Below are positions 8,679 to 17,232 of a stretch of 64,000 nt of DNA, piece after piece (the first letter of the stretch is position 1; the number at the start of each line of letters is the position of its first letter). The translations under genes and the position numbers were made by a program. The notes below the pieces were generated by a model. It did not search any database. It saw only the letters and a program-made list of their open reading frames with translations, and was not told the DNA's origin. Source of the DNA: Oscillospiraceae bacterium (GTDB taxonomy: Bacteria > Bacillota > Clostridia > Oscillospirales > Oscillospiraceae); assembly GCA_015067435.1 (NCBI GenBank), contig SVMM01000012.1, forward strand, positions 44,908 to 108,907. The letters are read 5' to 3'.

Positions 8679-8716
8679 AGAACCTCCGGAGGTTTCAGAA
8701 TCATACGCGGTGATAC

Positions 8717-8746
8717 AGAAAGGCAGGGGCGTACCCCTGCCTTTCT
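8717..8746. terminator. Strong hairpin between the MATE and 8783 genes
   Basis: A perfect 13-bp stem (AGAAAGGCAGGGG, 8717-8729, and complement 8734-8746) with a 4-base loop lies downstream of the minus-strand gene ending at 8783 and upstream of the MATE start. There is no long T-run, but the position fits a terminator for the 8783-9367 gene. Confidence 0.6.
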
Positions 8747-8782
8747 GCTTGAAAAGGGAGATGAGAAATGGATGTGCTGTGT

Positions 8783-9367
8783 TTAGTGCCCGGCGGCTTT
8801 GAGCTGACGCCTGACCTGTTCCAGCTTCTTCTTGATCTCTTTTCTGTCCTCGGCGTCCGAGGTGGACTTGAGCTGCTTCTCCAGCGCCTTCTGCTTGGTT
8901 TTCAGAGCCGAGACGTCCGTTGATGCGGTCTGCGCTTTCACGGGCTCTGCCTGCTCCTTTGCGCCGGCAGCCTTCCCGGCGGCCTCCGCCGCGGGCTTGT
9001 CCTCTGCCGCCTTTGCTTCATCAGTCTTCTTTCCGTCGGTCGGCGCGTCAAACTGTATCTTCGCGCCGTTCTCGCCGTCGGATACCGGCTGATAGCGCCC
9101 GAACGACGCGCGATCCTCCGCCGTTTCGGGGACATAGCGGTCGCGCGTGGGGCGTTCGGAAGCGCGCGGCGCGTGCTCCTGCTTCGCGTCGGGACGCTCT
9201 GCCCTGCCGATCTCGGACACGCCGCTCACGCGATTAGCCTTCAGATCGGCGAGCGCCTGCTCAGCCTCCTTGCTCCGATCCCCGACGGGCGCAGCCTTCT
9301 CCGGGCGGCTGTTGTTCTGCGCCGTCTCGTGGTTTTGATTCTGTCGAACATCCAATCCGATCGCCAT
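8783..9367 (-). CDS. Hypothetical low-complexity protein with C-terminal coiled coil
   Basis: 194 residues from the ATG at 9367; an upstream ATG at 9373 lies only 1-2 bases from GGGAGG (9375-9380), whereas 9367 is spaced 7 bases from it. There is no signal peptide and no Cys. The first 150 residues are charged and rich in Ala, Glu, Lys and Pro, and probably disordered. The last 50 (SALKTKQKALEKQL, then DRKEIKKKLEQVRRQL) form a clear coiled coil. I do not recognise the family. A probable operator of the neighbouring OmpR-type regulator sits about 70 bases upstream, suggesting it belongs to that regulon. Confidence 0.75.
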   Translation of the reverse strand: MAIGLDVRQNQNHETAQNNSRPEKAAPVGDRSKEAEQALADLKANRVSGVSEIGRAERPDAKQEHAPRASERPTRDRYVPETAEDRASFGRYQPVSDGENGAKIQFDAPTDGKKTDEAKAAEDKPAAEAAGKAAGAKEQAEPVKAQTASTDVSALKTKQKALEKQLKSTSDAEDRKEIKKKLEQVRRQLKAAGH

Positions 9368-9392
9368 AACCATACCTCCCTGTATTTGGTGC

Positions 9393-9465
9393 TTCCATCA
9401 TAACAGGGCGCAGGGCAAAAAACCACGAAAGAACTGTGAAGAAATCTGAAGAATCCTTAAGATTC
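9393..9465 (-). promoter_or_regulatory. Probable response-regulator operator and promoter for the 9367 gene
   Basis: Read on the minus strand, TTAAGGATTCTTCAGATTT starts at 9460. It matches 17 of 19 positions with the plus-strand element at 11545 in front of the lipid operon, in the same orientation relative to the gene and at nearly the same distance (about 70 bases from the operator to the start codon). A TATGAT at 9402-9397 could be the -10 element. Tandem half-sites of this spacing are typical of OmpR-family regulators, and the adjacent regulator gene is the obvious candidate. Confidence 0.6.
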
Positions 9466-10778
9466 TATGCAAGCGGCAGCGAGAGACACACGGTATACAC
9501 TCCGTCCGCTTCCGCGCAGGCATACGCTCCTCCATGGTATTCGAGGATGCGCCGGCAGGTGTTCAGCCCGATGTTGGTGCTCTCCTTCGCGTCGCGCTGC
9601 GGAGAGACATGGTTTTTCAGCTCAAGAACCGCGCGGCCGCCGTCCTGTTTGCTGACGATGTCAACGGGCTGCGCAGGATCGGCGTACTTCAGAAGATTGG
9701 AGTACAGGTTGTCAAAGGCGCGGCGGAGCAGGTCAATGTTGACCATCAGCGAGCCCTCCAGCACGCCGAAGTCCGTATGCACGGTAAAACCCTTGCTCTC
9801 CAGCGAAAAAGCGTACTCGCTCCAGATGTTCCGTATCAGCTCGTCGGCTCCCACGGCCTCCAATTCGGGCTTTTCCCACTCGGACGAGTATACAAGGAAG
9901 TATTCAAACAGCTTGTCCGCCATCTCCTTGATGCGCAGCGCTTTTTCGTGGCTGCGGCCGATGAAGTGGCGAAGCTGCTCCTCGTCTTTGTATTTGCCCC
10001 GTTCCATCAGCTCCAGATACCCGAGGAGCGCCGTCAGCGGCGTGCGCAGGTCGTGAGACATCGCCGTGACAAGCTGCGAGTTGGCGGAGCGCATGGCTTC
10101 CTCCGCTTCCTGATGCTCTCGGATCGAACGGCGCATCTGGTCGATCCCTGAAGCAAGCTCGCTGAGCTCGTCCTCGCCCAAAACAGTCACGCGATAGTTC
10201 AGATCACCGCCGGCGAGGATGTCAAGCTCCCGCTTGAGCCGCTGGATGTAGCGCAGCTTTTTGCGGACAAAGAAAATGATGGAAAAGAAAAAGACGACAA
10301 ACGCGATGAGCGCGGAGATCACGATGCTCCAATAGTAATAAGCGTCTCCCGCGTAGTAGTAAAGCCGCGCCGTGACTGTCGTGCCGTCGCTGAGCGTCAG
10401 GATGGCCTCCTGCGCGGAGTCCTCAAAAAAGGAGTCGTCTTCTGTGATGCCCTGCGGGGTTCTGGAAGGAGTGGACTCATAGATTGCCGCTCCGTCATGG
10501 AACAGCAGGAGATAGACCTTGTCGCCGCGGCTGCACCAGACGTTGAGCAGGTGCAGGTTTGTCTCGTCGATCCGCTCGTCGTTCACATATTCCTGAAGCT
10601 GCTTGAGCTGGCGCTTTTCCATCCGATCCGTGAACGCCTGACCGTATACGGTTTTGTCCAGGATCAGATTGCTCAACGCAAAGAAAATGCAGAACGCCAC
10701 GGCTGCCGCGAGCAGGGACAGCATCACCGCAAGAAGCAGCTGGACGCTGAGGGAGCGCCGGCGGTTTTCTTTACTCAA
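9465..10778 (-). CDS. Sensor histidine kinase, HAMP/HisKA type
   Basis: 437 residues from a TTG at 10778, which overlaps the end of the regulator gene and has GGGAAAGGGG about 8 bases upstream. The open frame extends 47 codons further but only as a shadow of the regulator. A membrane segment at about 12-35 and a second at about 145-170 bound an extracytoplasmic sensor of about 110 residues. A HAMP region, HisKA with MSHDLRTPLTALLGYLEL, and a HATPase_c domain with the G-box around ESTNIGLNTCRRI follow. It forms a pair with the OmpR-type regulator directly upstream. Confidence 0.9.
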   Translation of the reverse strand: MSKENRRRSLSVQLLLAVMLSLLAAAVAFCIFFALSNLILDKTVYGQAFTDRMEKRQLKQLQEYVNDERIDETNLHLLNVWCSRGDKVYLLLFHDGAAIYESTPSRTPQGITEDDSFFEDSAQEAILTLSDGTTVTARLYYYAGDAYYYWSIVISALIAFVVFFFSIIFFVRKKLRYIQRLKRELDILAGGDLNYRVTVLGEDELSELASGIDQMRRSIREHQEAEEAMRSANSQLVTAMSHDLRTPLTALLGYLELMERGKYKDEEQLRHFIGRSHEKALRIKEMADKLFEYFLVYSSEWEKPELEAVGADELIRNIWSEYAFSLESKGFTVHTDFGVLEGSLMVNIDLLRRAFDNLYSNLLKYADPAQPVDIVSKQDGGRAVLELKNHVSPQRDAKESTNIGLNTCRRILEYHGGAYACAEADGVYTVCLSLPLA

Positions 10779-11469
10779 TGCGATACCCCTTTCCCCAGAC
10801 GGTACGGATGGTATGGCTGTTCTGCGGATCGTCGCCCAGCTTGCGGCGGATGTTGCGGATATGCACCATGACCGTGTTGTTGGAGGTATAGAAATACGGC
10901 TCGTCCCAGATGCTCTCATAAATGTTCTGTACGGAGAACACCTTTTTCTGGTTGGAGGCGAGCAGATGCAGGATGCGGTACTCGGTGTCGGTCAGAGGCA
11001 CCTCCTGCCCGTCGCGGCGCACGATGTTCTGCGCGGTGTCAATCTCGATGTTGCCGCAGCAGCGGATCACGCCGCTTTGCTGCTCGGCGGATTTTGCGCC
11101 GTACACACAGTACCGCCGCAGCATGGCCTTGACGCGCGAGACCAGCTCGGTATAGGAAAACGGCTTGACCAGATAATCGTCGCCGCCGGCGGAAAAACCC
11201 ACCGCCTTATCCTGATCCTGTGATTTGGCGGTGAGAAACAGAACCGGCACCGTTGATTGCTTGCGGATCTCGGAGCAGACGGCGTAACCGCTCATGCCGG
11301 GCATCATCACATCCAGAATGACCAGATCAACGGTGTCGTCCAGCTTGCTGAGCACCTCCGCGCCGCTTGCGGCCTCCACGACCTCATACCCCTCGCCGCT
11401 GAGCAGCAGGCGCAGCACCTCGCGGATCTCGGGGTCGTCGTCGGCAAAGAGTATCTTTTTCTCGTTCAC
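10771..11469 (-). CDS. OmpR-family response regulator
   Basis: 232 residues from a GTG at 11469, chosen because GGGAGG lies 9 bases upstream (11478-11483) and the protein then opens as VNEKKILFADDD. The receiver domain has Asp53 in VILDVMMPG and the Lys in YLVKPF. The C-terminal winged helix (about 130-230) shows LTDTEYRILHLLASN and the final HTIRTVWGKGYRIE. The likely targets are its own divergent neighbour operon (11632 onward) and the gene at 9367, because both carry the same element upstream. Confidence 0.92.
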   Translation of the reverse strand: MNEKKILFADDDPEIREVLRLLLSGEGYEVVEAASGAEVLSKLDDTVDLVILDVMMPGMSGYAVCSEIRKQSTVPVLFLTAKSQDQDKAVGFSAGGDDYLVKPFSYTELVSRVKAMLRRYCVYGAKSAEQQSGVIRCCGNIEIDTAQNIVRRDGQEVPLTDTEYRILHLLASNQKKVFSVQNIYESIWDEPYFYTSNNTVMVHIRNIRRKLGDDPQNSHTIRTVWGKGYRIE

Positions 11470-11544
11470 GGAAGCTACCTCCCAATGATATGCTGCCTCC
11501 ATTATACAGAGCTGCGGTGCGTTTGGACAGCCTTTTTTCGCAAA

Positions 11545-11598
11545 TTAAGATTTCTTCAGATTTATCGTAGGGGAATCTTAAGAATCACCCTGTATGCT
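11545..11598 (+). promoter_or_regulatory. Probable response-regulator operator and promoter of the lipid operon
   Basis: TTAAGATTTCTTCAGATTT at 11545-11563 contains two direct half-sites (TTAAGATT and TTCAGATT) about 10 bases apart. A further CTTAAG-centred element (GGAATCTTAAGAATC) lies at about 11572-11586, and a TATGCT at 11593-11598 could serve as -10. The same 19-base element occurs in front of the 9367 gene. Confidence 0.6.
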
Positions 11599-11631
11599 GT
11601 CCACATTCCGAGAGAAGGAAGGCAGATTCCT

Positions 11632-12210
11632 ATGGTCAAAACAAAACTGGATGTCGGGCGCGTCCTCAGCGCGGCGATGGTCGCGCTGCTCCTGCTCTCC
11701 GCCGCCTTTGTGCTGCGCGGTTGGACGAGCGGGAGCTTTTCCTCGACGGAGGCCATGCGCGCCTACATTGCCTCATTCGGCGTTCTTGCACCGCTGGTGC
11801 TGACGCTCATTCAGGCGCTGCAAGTGGTGCTGCCCGTGCTGCCGGGGTGGCTGGGCTGTATCGTCGGCGCGGCGCTGTTCGGCTCCGCGGGAGGCTTCTG
11901 GTGCAACTACATCGGTATCAGCGCGGGTTCCATCGCCGCATATTTCCTTGCGCGGCGCTACGGCGTGAGTCTGGTGCGACAGCTTGTCCCGATGGATCAT
12001 TATGAAAAGTGCGCGGCATGGGCGAGAAACAAAAAGAGCTACACGCTGGTGCTGTTCCTTGCCATTCTGCTGCCGCTGGCGCCGGACGATTTTCTGTGCT
12101 ACTACTCCGGCCTCGCCGAGATGGACGCCAGGAAGTTCATCACCATCATTCTTGCCGCAAAACCGTGGTGCATCCTGTTTTACAGCGTTTTCTTCGCGCA
12201 GTTTCTGTAA
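11632..12210 (+). CDS. VTT-domain (TVP38/TMEM64-like) membrane protein
   Basis: 192 residues starting at the ATG at 11632 with GAGAAGGAAGG upstream. About five membrane segments; the family signature is present as a long hydrophobic loop VVLPVLPGWLGCIVGAALFG, then GAGSIAAY-like spacing and PLAPDDFLCYYSG. VTT (DedA/TVP38) proteins act in membrane lipid handling, and several move phospholipids across the bilayer. First gene of an operon with pssA, psd and a PAP2 phosphatase, which supports a lipid role here. Confidence 0.87.
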   Translation: MVKTKLDVGRVLSAAMVALLLLSAAFVLRGWTSGSFSSTEAMRAYIASFGVLAPLVLTLIQALQVVLPVLPGWLGCIVGAALFGSAGGFWCNYIGISAGSIAAYFLARRYGVSLVRQLVPMDHYEKCAAWARNKKSYTLVLFLAILLPLAPDDFLCYYSGLAEMDARKFITIILAAKPWCILFYSVFFAQFL

Positions 12211-12239
12211 TCGGTATTCAAAGAAAGGTCAAGATAAAA

Positions 12240-12368
12240 ATGGACGGGATAAAAAGAGGACTGTTGGAGGGAATCGTGGCAATGAGTTTTTCGGTGCTGT
12301 TTTTTCCTCTGCTGCGATTCATTATGACAATGAACCAGAAGCAAATTGTGAGCAACAATCAGACGTAG
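12240..12368 (+). CDS. Small single-pass membrane protein
   Basis: 42 residues, too short for most gene callers. A hydrophobic stretch (LLEGIVAMSFSVLFFPLLRF) is flanked by basic residues and followed by a polar tail. The only ribosome-site candidate is GAAAGG about 11 bases upstream, which is weak. It lies between the VTT gene and pssA in the same direction, so it is probably co-transcribed. I do not recognise it, and it may be a chance frame. Confidence 0.45.
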   Translation: MDGIKRGLLEGIVAMSFSVLFFPLLRFIMTMNQKQIVSNNQT

Positions 12369-12384
12369 AAAGGAAAGAATAAAG

Positions 12385-13005
12385 ATGCTGGGAGTATATA
12401 ACTACACGGTCGTACTGACCTACATTGGAATGCTGACTGGCTTCGTCGGCGTGACTTACGCTATGAACGGCAACGTCCACGCGGCGCTGGTGTGCCTGAT
12501 GATCGCGGGCGTCTGCGATATGTTCGACGGGGCGATCGCCTCGACCATGCAGCGCACGGATCAGGAAAAACGCTTTGGCGTACAGATCGACTCGCTCAGC
12601 GACCTTGTATGCTTCGGCGTGCTGCCCGCCGTGATCGCCTACACAGCTGCCGGACAGACCATGGCGAGCCTGTACCTTGCGGGGCTGTATCTTCTCTGCG
12701 CGCTGATTCGGCTCGCGTGGTTCAACGTGGACGAGGAGGAGCGGCAGGAGCACGAGGGCGGCTCGCGCAAGGTCTACCTCGGCCTGCCTGTCACGACGGC
12801 GGCATTGCTCCTGCCCGCGATGATGGAGCTCGGCGCACCGCTCGGCTGGCCGGTCGGCTCTCTCGCGCCGCTGATGCTGCTGGTGATGGCGGCGGCGTTC
12901 CTGACGCCGTTCAAGCTCCGCAAGCCGCAGCTTCCCGGGAAGGCAGTCATGCTGCTTGCCGGCGCGACGGAATTTGTGGTGTTGATGACGAGGGCGGTCG
13001 TATGA
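12385..13005 (+). CDS. pssA: CDP-diacylglycerol--serine O-phosphatidyltransferase
   Basis: 206 residues, integral membrane. The CDP-alcohol phosphotransferase motif is present with correct spacing: Asp48-Gly49, Ala52, Gly65, Asp69 and Asp73 (FDGAIAS, then FGVQIDSLSDLVCFGVLPA). Ser53 replaces the usual Arg after Ala52. It would make phosphatidylserine from CDP-diacylglycerol and serine. The serine-specific assignment over other CDP-alcohol transferases rests on the SLSDLVCFGVLPA block and on the decarboxylase gene that overlaps its stop by 4 bases. Confidence 0.9.
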   Translation: MLGVYNYTVVLTYIGMLTGFVGVTYAMNGNVHAALVCLMIAGVCDMFDGAIASTMQRTDQEKRFGVQIDSLSDLVCFGVLPAVIAYTAAGQTMASLYLAGLYLLCALIRLAWFNVDEEERQEHEGGSRKVYLGLPVTTAALLLPAMMELGAPLGWPVGSLAPLMLLVMAAAFLTPFKLRKPQLPGKAVMLLAGATEFVVLMTRAVV

Positions 13006-13826
13006 GCAGCGAGAGCAAAACGGTCCGTTTTCTGTACGGCACGGCCATGGGGCGCGCGATCCTGAAGGGGCTGCTGCGCTCTCGCGCGGACCGCGTCGCG
13101 GTCTGTTTCCTCCGCTCCGCCGCATCGAGACCGATCATTCGCAGCTATGCGAAGCGCCACGGCGTCGCGCTGGAGCAAGGACAGCGCTTCGCCACGTTCC
13201 GCGATTTCTTTGCCCGCGCCAGACAGGGCGTCGGCATTGATATCACGCCGGAGCATCTGATCGCTCCCTGCGACGGCTGGCTGAGCGTCTATCCCATCGC
13301 TTCGGACAGCAGCTTCTTGATCAAGGGCTCGCGCTACCGACTCGGCGACCTGCTGCGGGATGAGGAGCTGGCGGAGGCCTTTCACGGCGGTGACTGCCTG
13401 ATCTTCCGCCTGACGCCCGCGGACTGCCACCATTACTGCTACATTGACGACGGCTATCAGGGGGAAAACCACTTCATCCCCGGCGAGCTGCACAGCGTCC
13501 AGAGCGCTGCCTGTGAGCAGTTTCCGGTCTATACGCTCAACCGCCGCTGCTGGACGCTGCTTGAAACGGAACGCTTCGGTCCCGTCGTGCAGACCGAGAT
13601 CGGCGCTTTCGTCGTTGGCGGCATCGTGAACGAGCGGGAGAACGAGGCGTTCTGCAAGGGTGAGGAGATGGGGCATTTCGAGCTGGCGGGCTCCACCATC
13701 GTGCTGCTGTTCCAGAAGAACGGGATTGAGCTTGCCGCATATATCCGGCGGCAGCTCGCGGAGGGACGCGAGTATCGTGTGACGCAGGGGATGTGCCTCG
13801 GCGGAGTAAAGGAGAATTTGCCATGA
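13002..13826 (+). CDS. psd: Phosphatidylserine decarboxylase
   Basis: 274 residues. The autocatalytic cleavage site GST is at 230-232 (FELAGSTIVLLF), with Ser231 expected to become the pyruvoyl group. Family blocks include FRDFFARA, APCDGWLS, FRLTPADCHHYCYID with the catalytic His region, and GAFVVGGI. It converts phosphatidylserine to phosphatidylethanolamine at the membrane. Translationally coupled to pssA (ATGA at 13002) and to the PAP2 gene (ATGA at 13823). Confidence 0.93.
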   Translation: MSSESKTVRFLYGTAMGRAILKGLLRSRADRVAVCFLRSAASRPIIRSYAKRHGVALEQGQRFATFRDFFARARQGVGIDITPEHLIAPCDGWLSVYPIASDSSFLIKGSRYRLGDLLRDEELAEAFHGGDCLIFRLTPADCHHYCYIDDGYQGENHFIPGELHSVQSAACEQFPVYTLNRRCWTLLETERFGPVVQTEIGAFVVGGIVNERENEAFCKGEEMGHFELAGSTIVLLFQKNGIELAAYIRRQLAEGREYRVTQGMCLGGVKENLP

Positions 13827-14523
13827 AGCTGACACAATGGTTCCGGGCGCTCCCGCACTATACGCTTCCGCTGATGACCGTGACATGGATCTGGCAGGCA
13901 GCCGCGTTCTATCTGCCCAAGCTTCTGATGGACGGAAAGCCGCACTTCGACCTCTCCGTTTCGGCGGACGGGGTCGTTCCGTTTATCCCGGCGTCGGTGA
14001 TTATCTATCTCGCCGCCTTCATCACATGGCCGCTGTGTTACCTGTACTGCGCCGCGCAGAATAAGGAACGCGCCTATCGCTTTCTCTGCGCGGAATTTCT
14101 GGCAAAGGCAGTCTGCCTTATTTCTTTCTGGTTCTGCCGACCGCCATCGCCCGCCCGGCCGTCGTGGGACATACCCTGTGCGATGACCTCGTGCGGTTCG
14201 TTTATTGGTTCGACTCGCCGACCAACCTGTTCCCGTCCATCCATTGTCTGATGAACTGGATGTGTTATCTGGGCGTGCGTGACGCGCCGAACGCGCCGCG
14301 CGGGGCCAAGACGGGACTGCTGATCTTCGCGTTTGCCGTTTTTCTCTCCACGCTGACGATGAAGCAGCATTTCATCGTCGATGTGTTTGCCGGCGTCGCC
14401 GTTGCGGAGCTGTGCTACCGGATCGCGGGGACACAGGCGGTCCGGCGCGTCTATGCCGACGCGGCGGATCAGATCGTGAGCCTTGCAGATCCCGCGATGA
14501 AAACCAGCAGAGAGAGCGGTTGA
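13823..14523 (+). pseudogene. PAP2-family phosphatase, frameshifted near 14118-14140
   Basis: Two frames together make one PAP2-like membrane protein. The first (13823 onward) gives MKLTQWFRALPHYTLPLM and four membrane segments up to FLAKAVCL. The second supplies FFLVLPTAIARPAVVGH, then the active-site blocks FPSIHC and KQHFIVDVFAG to the stop at 14521. The shift falls around CTTATTTCTTTCTGG (about 14118-14132). It may be a real mutation or a base-call error. The motifs resemble the inositol-phosphorylceramide-synthase branch of PAP2 enzymes. Last gene of the lipid operon. Confidence 0.75.
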
Positions 14524-14637
14524 GCGCAGAAACGCGAAATCAGCAAAACCCGCTGACGTGAACAGGTAACGACGGGATGAGCGGCGATTGAGAAGAACTG
14601 CGCAGGGCAACCCATCATTTATTCAGGAGGCAGCAGC

Positions 14638-17064
14638 ATGAAATTGGACCAGGCGTTTAAAATGGCCATCAAGTCGATCCTTGCGAAAAAGGGACGCTCG
14701 TTCCTGACGATGCTTGGCATCATCATCGGCATCGCGTCGGTCATGACCATCGTTGCCACCGTCTCCGGCTACAACGAGAAGATGATGGAGGCGCTTGCGG
14801 CGCAGGGGACGAACAAGATCACAGTCTCCCTCAGCCTGAACACGGGCGAGAGCGGCTTTGAGAGGATACGAGACTATTGCCGGAGCCTCGGCAGTGACGT
14901 GGTGGGCGTGACGCCCAGCGCACAGGCGTGGAGCGCCACGGTCAAGTACGGCGCCAAGGTATCGGACACGATGGAATGGCAGGATCAGCCGCGGGTGTAT
15001 CTTGGCAGCGACCAGTATTCCAAGGTTACGAGCTTTACGGTCGCGCGCGGGCGTGACATCCACATCATTGATATTGAGGACTACCACCGGGTGTGCGTAC
15101 TCGGCGCACGGGTGGCGAAAACATTCTTTGATTATGCCGATCCCCTCGGAGAGAGCATTATGATCGGAGGCACGCCCTTCAAGGTGGTTGGCATCTACGC
15201 GGAAAAGGATGCGAACAGCAGCTATTCCATGGACAACGTTATCGTTATCCCTTACGCGGCAAAGCGGTTCCTTCCCAACACGGACGCGGAGCTGAACGAG
15301 TTCTCCGTCAAGGTCAAGGATGCGCAGACGGTCAAGAAGGTGACGGAAAAGCTCAACGCTTATGTGGCCACGCTGACCGAGGACGGCAAGCGCGGCTATG
15401 GCAGCGCCTACAGCGAGCAGCGGGCGATGGACGAGAGCAACAACGCGCTGACGATGATTTCGGTGGTGCTCGGCGGCATTGCCGGCATCTCCCTTCTGGT
15501 CGGCGGCATCGGCATCATGAACATCATGCTGGTCACCGTTACGGAGCGCACGCGGGAGATCGGTATCCGCCGCGCGATCGGCGCGGCGCGCGGTTCCATT
15601 GTGGCGCAGTTCCTCATCGAAGCGGCGATGCTCTGCGGCATCGGCGGGATCATGGGCATCATCATCGGCTATGGCGGAACACATCTCGCGGGCAAGCTGC
15701 TCTTTCAGGGGATGTCGCTGTATCCGTCGCTGAAGATCACGCTGGGCGCATTTGCGTTTTCTGTGACGCTCGCCATCGGCTTCAAGTGGTCGGATCTGGA
15801 AAAGATGATGCTTGACGGCATCTACAAGGCGCTGCAATCCATTATCATCCTCGCGGTCGTCGGCGTGCTGGTCGGCGTGTGGATCCAGGCGGGCGTGGTC
15901 CCCTCCATGGTCTACTATGGCCTCAAGCTCCTGCATCCGAGCATCTTCCTTGTGGCAGTCCTGCTGATCTGCTCCATCACGTCTCTGGCTACCGGAACGT
16001 CGTGGGGCACGATGGCGTCCATGGGCGTTGCGTTCCTCGGCATTTCCTACGGCATGGGTATCAACCCGGCCATCACCGCCGGCGCGGTCCTCTCCGGTGC
16101 GTACTTCGGCGATAAGATGTCGCCGCTGTCCGACACGACGAACCTCGCGCCGGCCATGGCGGGCACCGACGTTATGAGCCATGTCAAGTTCATGATGCTG
16201 CCCACCGGCATCACCTACGGCGCCTGCCTGATCGTCTTTCTGGTTCTCGGTTTTACGGGAGCGGGCGGCACCGCCGATATGGCGCAGGCACACGCGCTCG
16301 GCGAGGCAATCCACGGCCTGTTCAACATCAACCCGGTCCTGCTTCTCCCGCCGATCATCGTGATTGTCTCCATCGCGCTCAAGGTTCCCGCCCTGCCGGG
16401 CATTGCGCTGGGCATTTTCTCCGGCATTATTCTCGGTATGATCTTCCAGGGCAACAGCGCTTCGCTCTGGAAAATGATGGCGGTTGGTTACGACGGCTTT
16501 ACGCTGGAGGGAACGACCGGCATCGATGCGGTGGATAATCTGCTGCAGCGCGGCGGTATTACGAGCATGCTGTCCTCCATCTCGCTGACCATCATCGCCA
16601 TGATGTTCGGCGGCATCATGGAAGGCACCGGCATGATCGGCCTCGTGGTCGAGCAGCTCAAGAAGCTGGCGAAGGGCCCTGCGGGTCTCGTCACGCTCAC
16701 CGAGGCGACCTGTGTGTTCTCCAACGCCTCCATGCCGGAGCAGTACATTTCCATCATCATTCCCGGCCGTATGTACGCCGACGAATATGAGAAGATGGGT
16801 TTGCACCCGACCTGCTGCTCCAACGCGCTGGAGAGCGCCGGTACGGTCACGTCTGCGCTGATTCCGTGGAATACCTGCGGCGCGTATATCACTTCGACGC
16901 TTGGCCTGAAGGCGTGGAGCACCACGGCCAACGGCGGCGCTTACGGTCCGTGGGCGATTTTCAACTGGCTCATGCCCATCATGAACATTGTGCTTGCCTA
17001 CGTTGGCCTTACCGTCGCAGACAAAGCGGGCGTCCGTCTTGCGAAGAAAAAGAAGGCGGCCTGA
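14638..17064 (+). CDS. In-frame fusion of a MacB-type ABC permease and an NhaC Na+/H+ antiporter
   Basis: 808 residues in one uninterrupted frame, start fixed by AGGAGG at 14625-14630. Residues 1 to about 381 are a MacB/FtsX permease: FLTMLGIIIGIASVMTIV, a periplasmic-type MacB domain, then GGIGIMNIMLVTVTERTREI and the last helix up to LAIGF. From about 382 (nt about 15780) the protein is NhaC: MLDGIYKALQSIIIL, ATGTSWGTMASMGVAF, SGAYFGDKMSPLSDTTNLAP and TCVFSNASMPEQYIS. The permease lacks its last 20 or so residues (the usual LNPIDALRYE end) and the antiporter lacks its first helix or two. This looks like a deletion joining two genes. No MacB ATPase is nearby. Confidence 0.85.
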   Translation: MKLDQAFKMAIKSILAKKGRSFLTMLGIIIGIASVMTIVATVSGYNEKMMEALAAQGTNKITVSLSLNTGESGFERIRDYCRSLGSDVVGVTPSAQAWSATVKYGAKVSDTMEWQDQPRVYLGSDQYSKVTSFTVARGRDIHIIDIEDYHRVCVLGARVAKTFFDYADPLGESIMIGGTPFKVVGIYAEKDANSSYSMDNVIVIPYAAKRFLPNTDAELNEFSVKVKDAQTVKKVTEKLNAYVATLTEDGKRGYGSAYSEQRAMDESNNALTMISVVLGGIAGISLLVGGIGIMNIMLVTVTERTREIGIRRAIGAARGSIVAQFLIEAAMLCGIGGIMGIIIGYGGTHLAGKLLFQGMSLYPSLKITLGAFAFSVTLAIGFKWSDLEKMMLDGIYKALQSIIILAVVGVLVGVWIQAGVVPSMVYYGLKLLHPSIFLVAVLLICSITSLATGTSWGTMASMGVAFLGISYGMGINPAITAGAVLSGAYFGDKMSPLSDTTNLAPAMAGTDVMSHVKFMMLPTGITYGACLIVFLVLGFTGAGGTADMAQAHALGEAIHGLFNINPVLLLPPIIVIVSIALKVPALPGIALGIFSGIILGMIFQGNSASLWKMMAVGYDGFTLEGTTGIDAVDNLLQRGGITSMLSSISLTIIAMMFGGIMEGTGMIGLVVEQLKKLAKGPAGLVTLTEATCVFSNASMPEQYISIIIPGRMYADEYEKMGLHPTCCSNALESAGTVTSALIPWNTCGAYITSTLGLKAWSTTANGGAYGPWAIFNWLMPIMNIVLAYVGLTVADKAGVRLAKKKKAA

Positions 17065-17102
17065 TCCGCACGGCACAAGATCATTTCCCTGCGGTTTGAA
17101 AA

Positions 17103-17142
17103 CGGCGCGGGCCCTTTTGACAAGGGCCTGCGCCGCTTTTTA
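17103..17142 (+). terminator. Rho-independent terminator after the fusion gene
   Basis: A 13-bp stem with one G-T pair (17104-17116 and 17122-17134, loop TTGAC) is followed by CGCTTTTTAAA. Confidence 0.85.
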
Positions 17143-17232
17143 AACTTTGTGTGAATTTGCGGTTCGTTCACTGTTCCGTTACTTTTCCCGTGTATGATAG
17201 GCCAAACCAAAACAGCAAAGAGGATTCACGGA

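Noticed and set aside
14623..17076. 817-codon open frame on the minus strand opposite the fusion gene
   Set aside because: It mirrors the plus-strand gene exactly, has no family motifs, and is rich in His, Arg and Asp as expected for the antisense of a GC-rich membrane protein.
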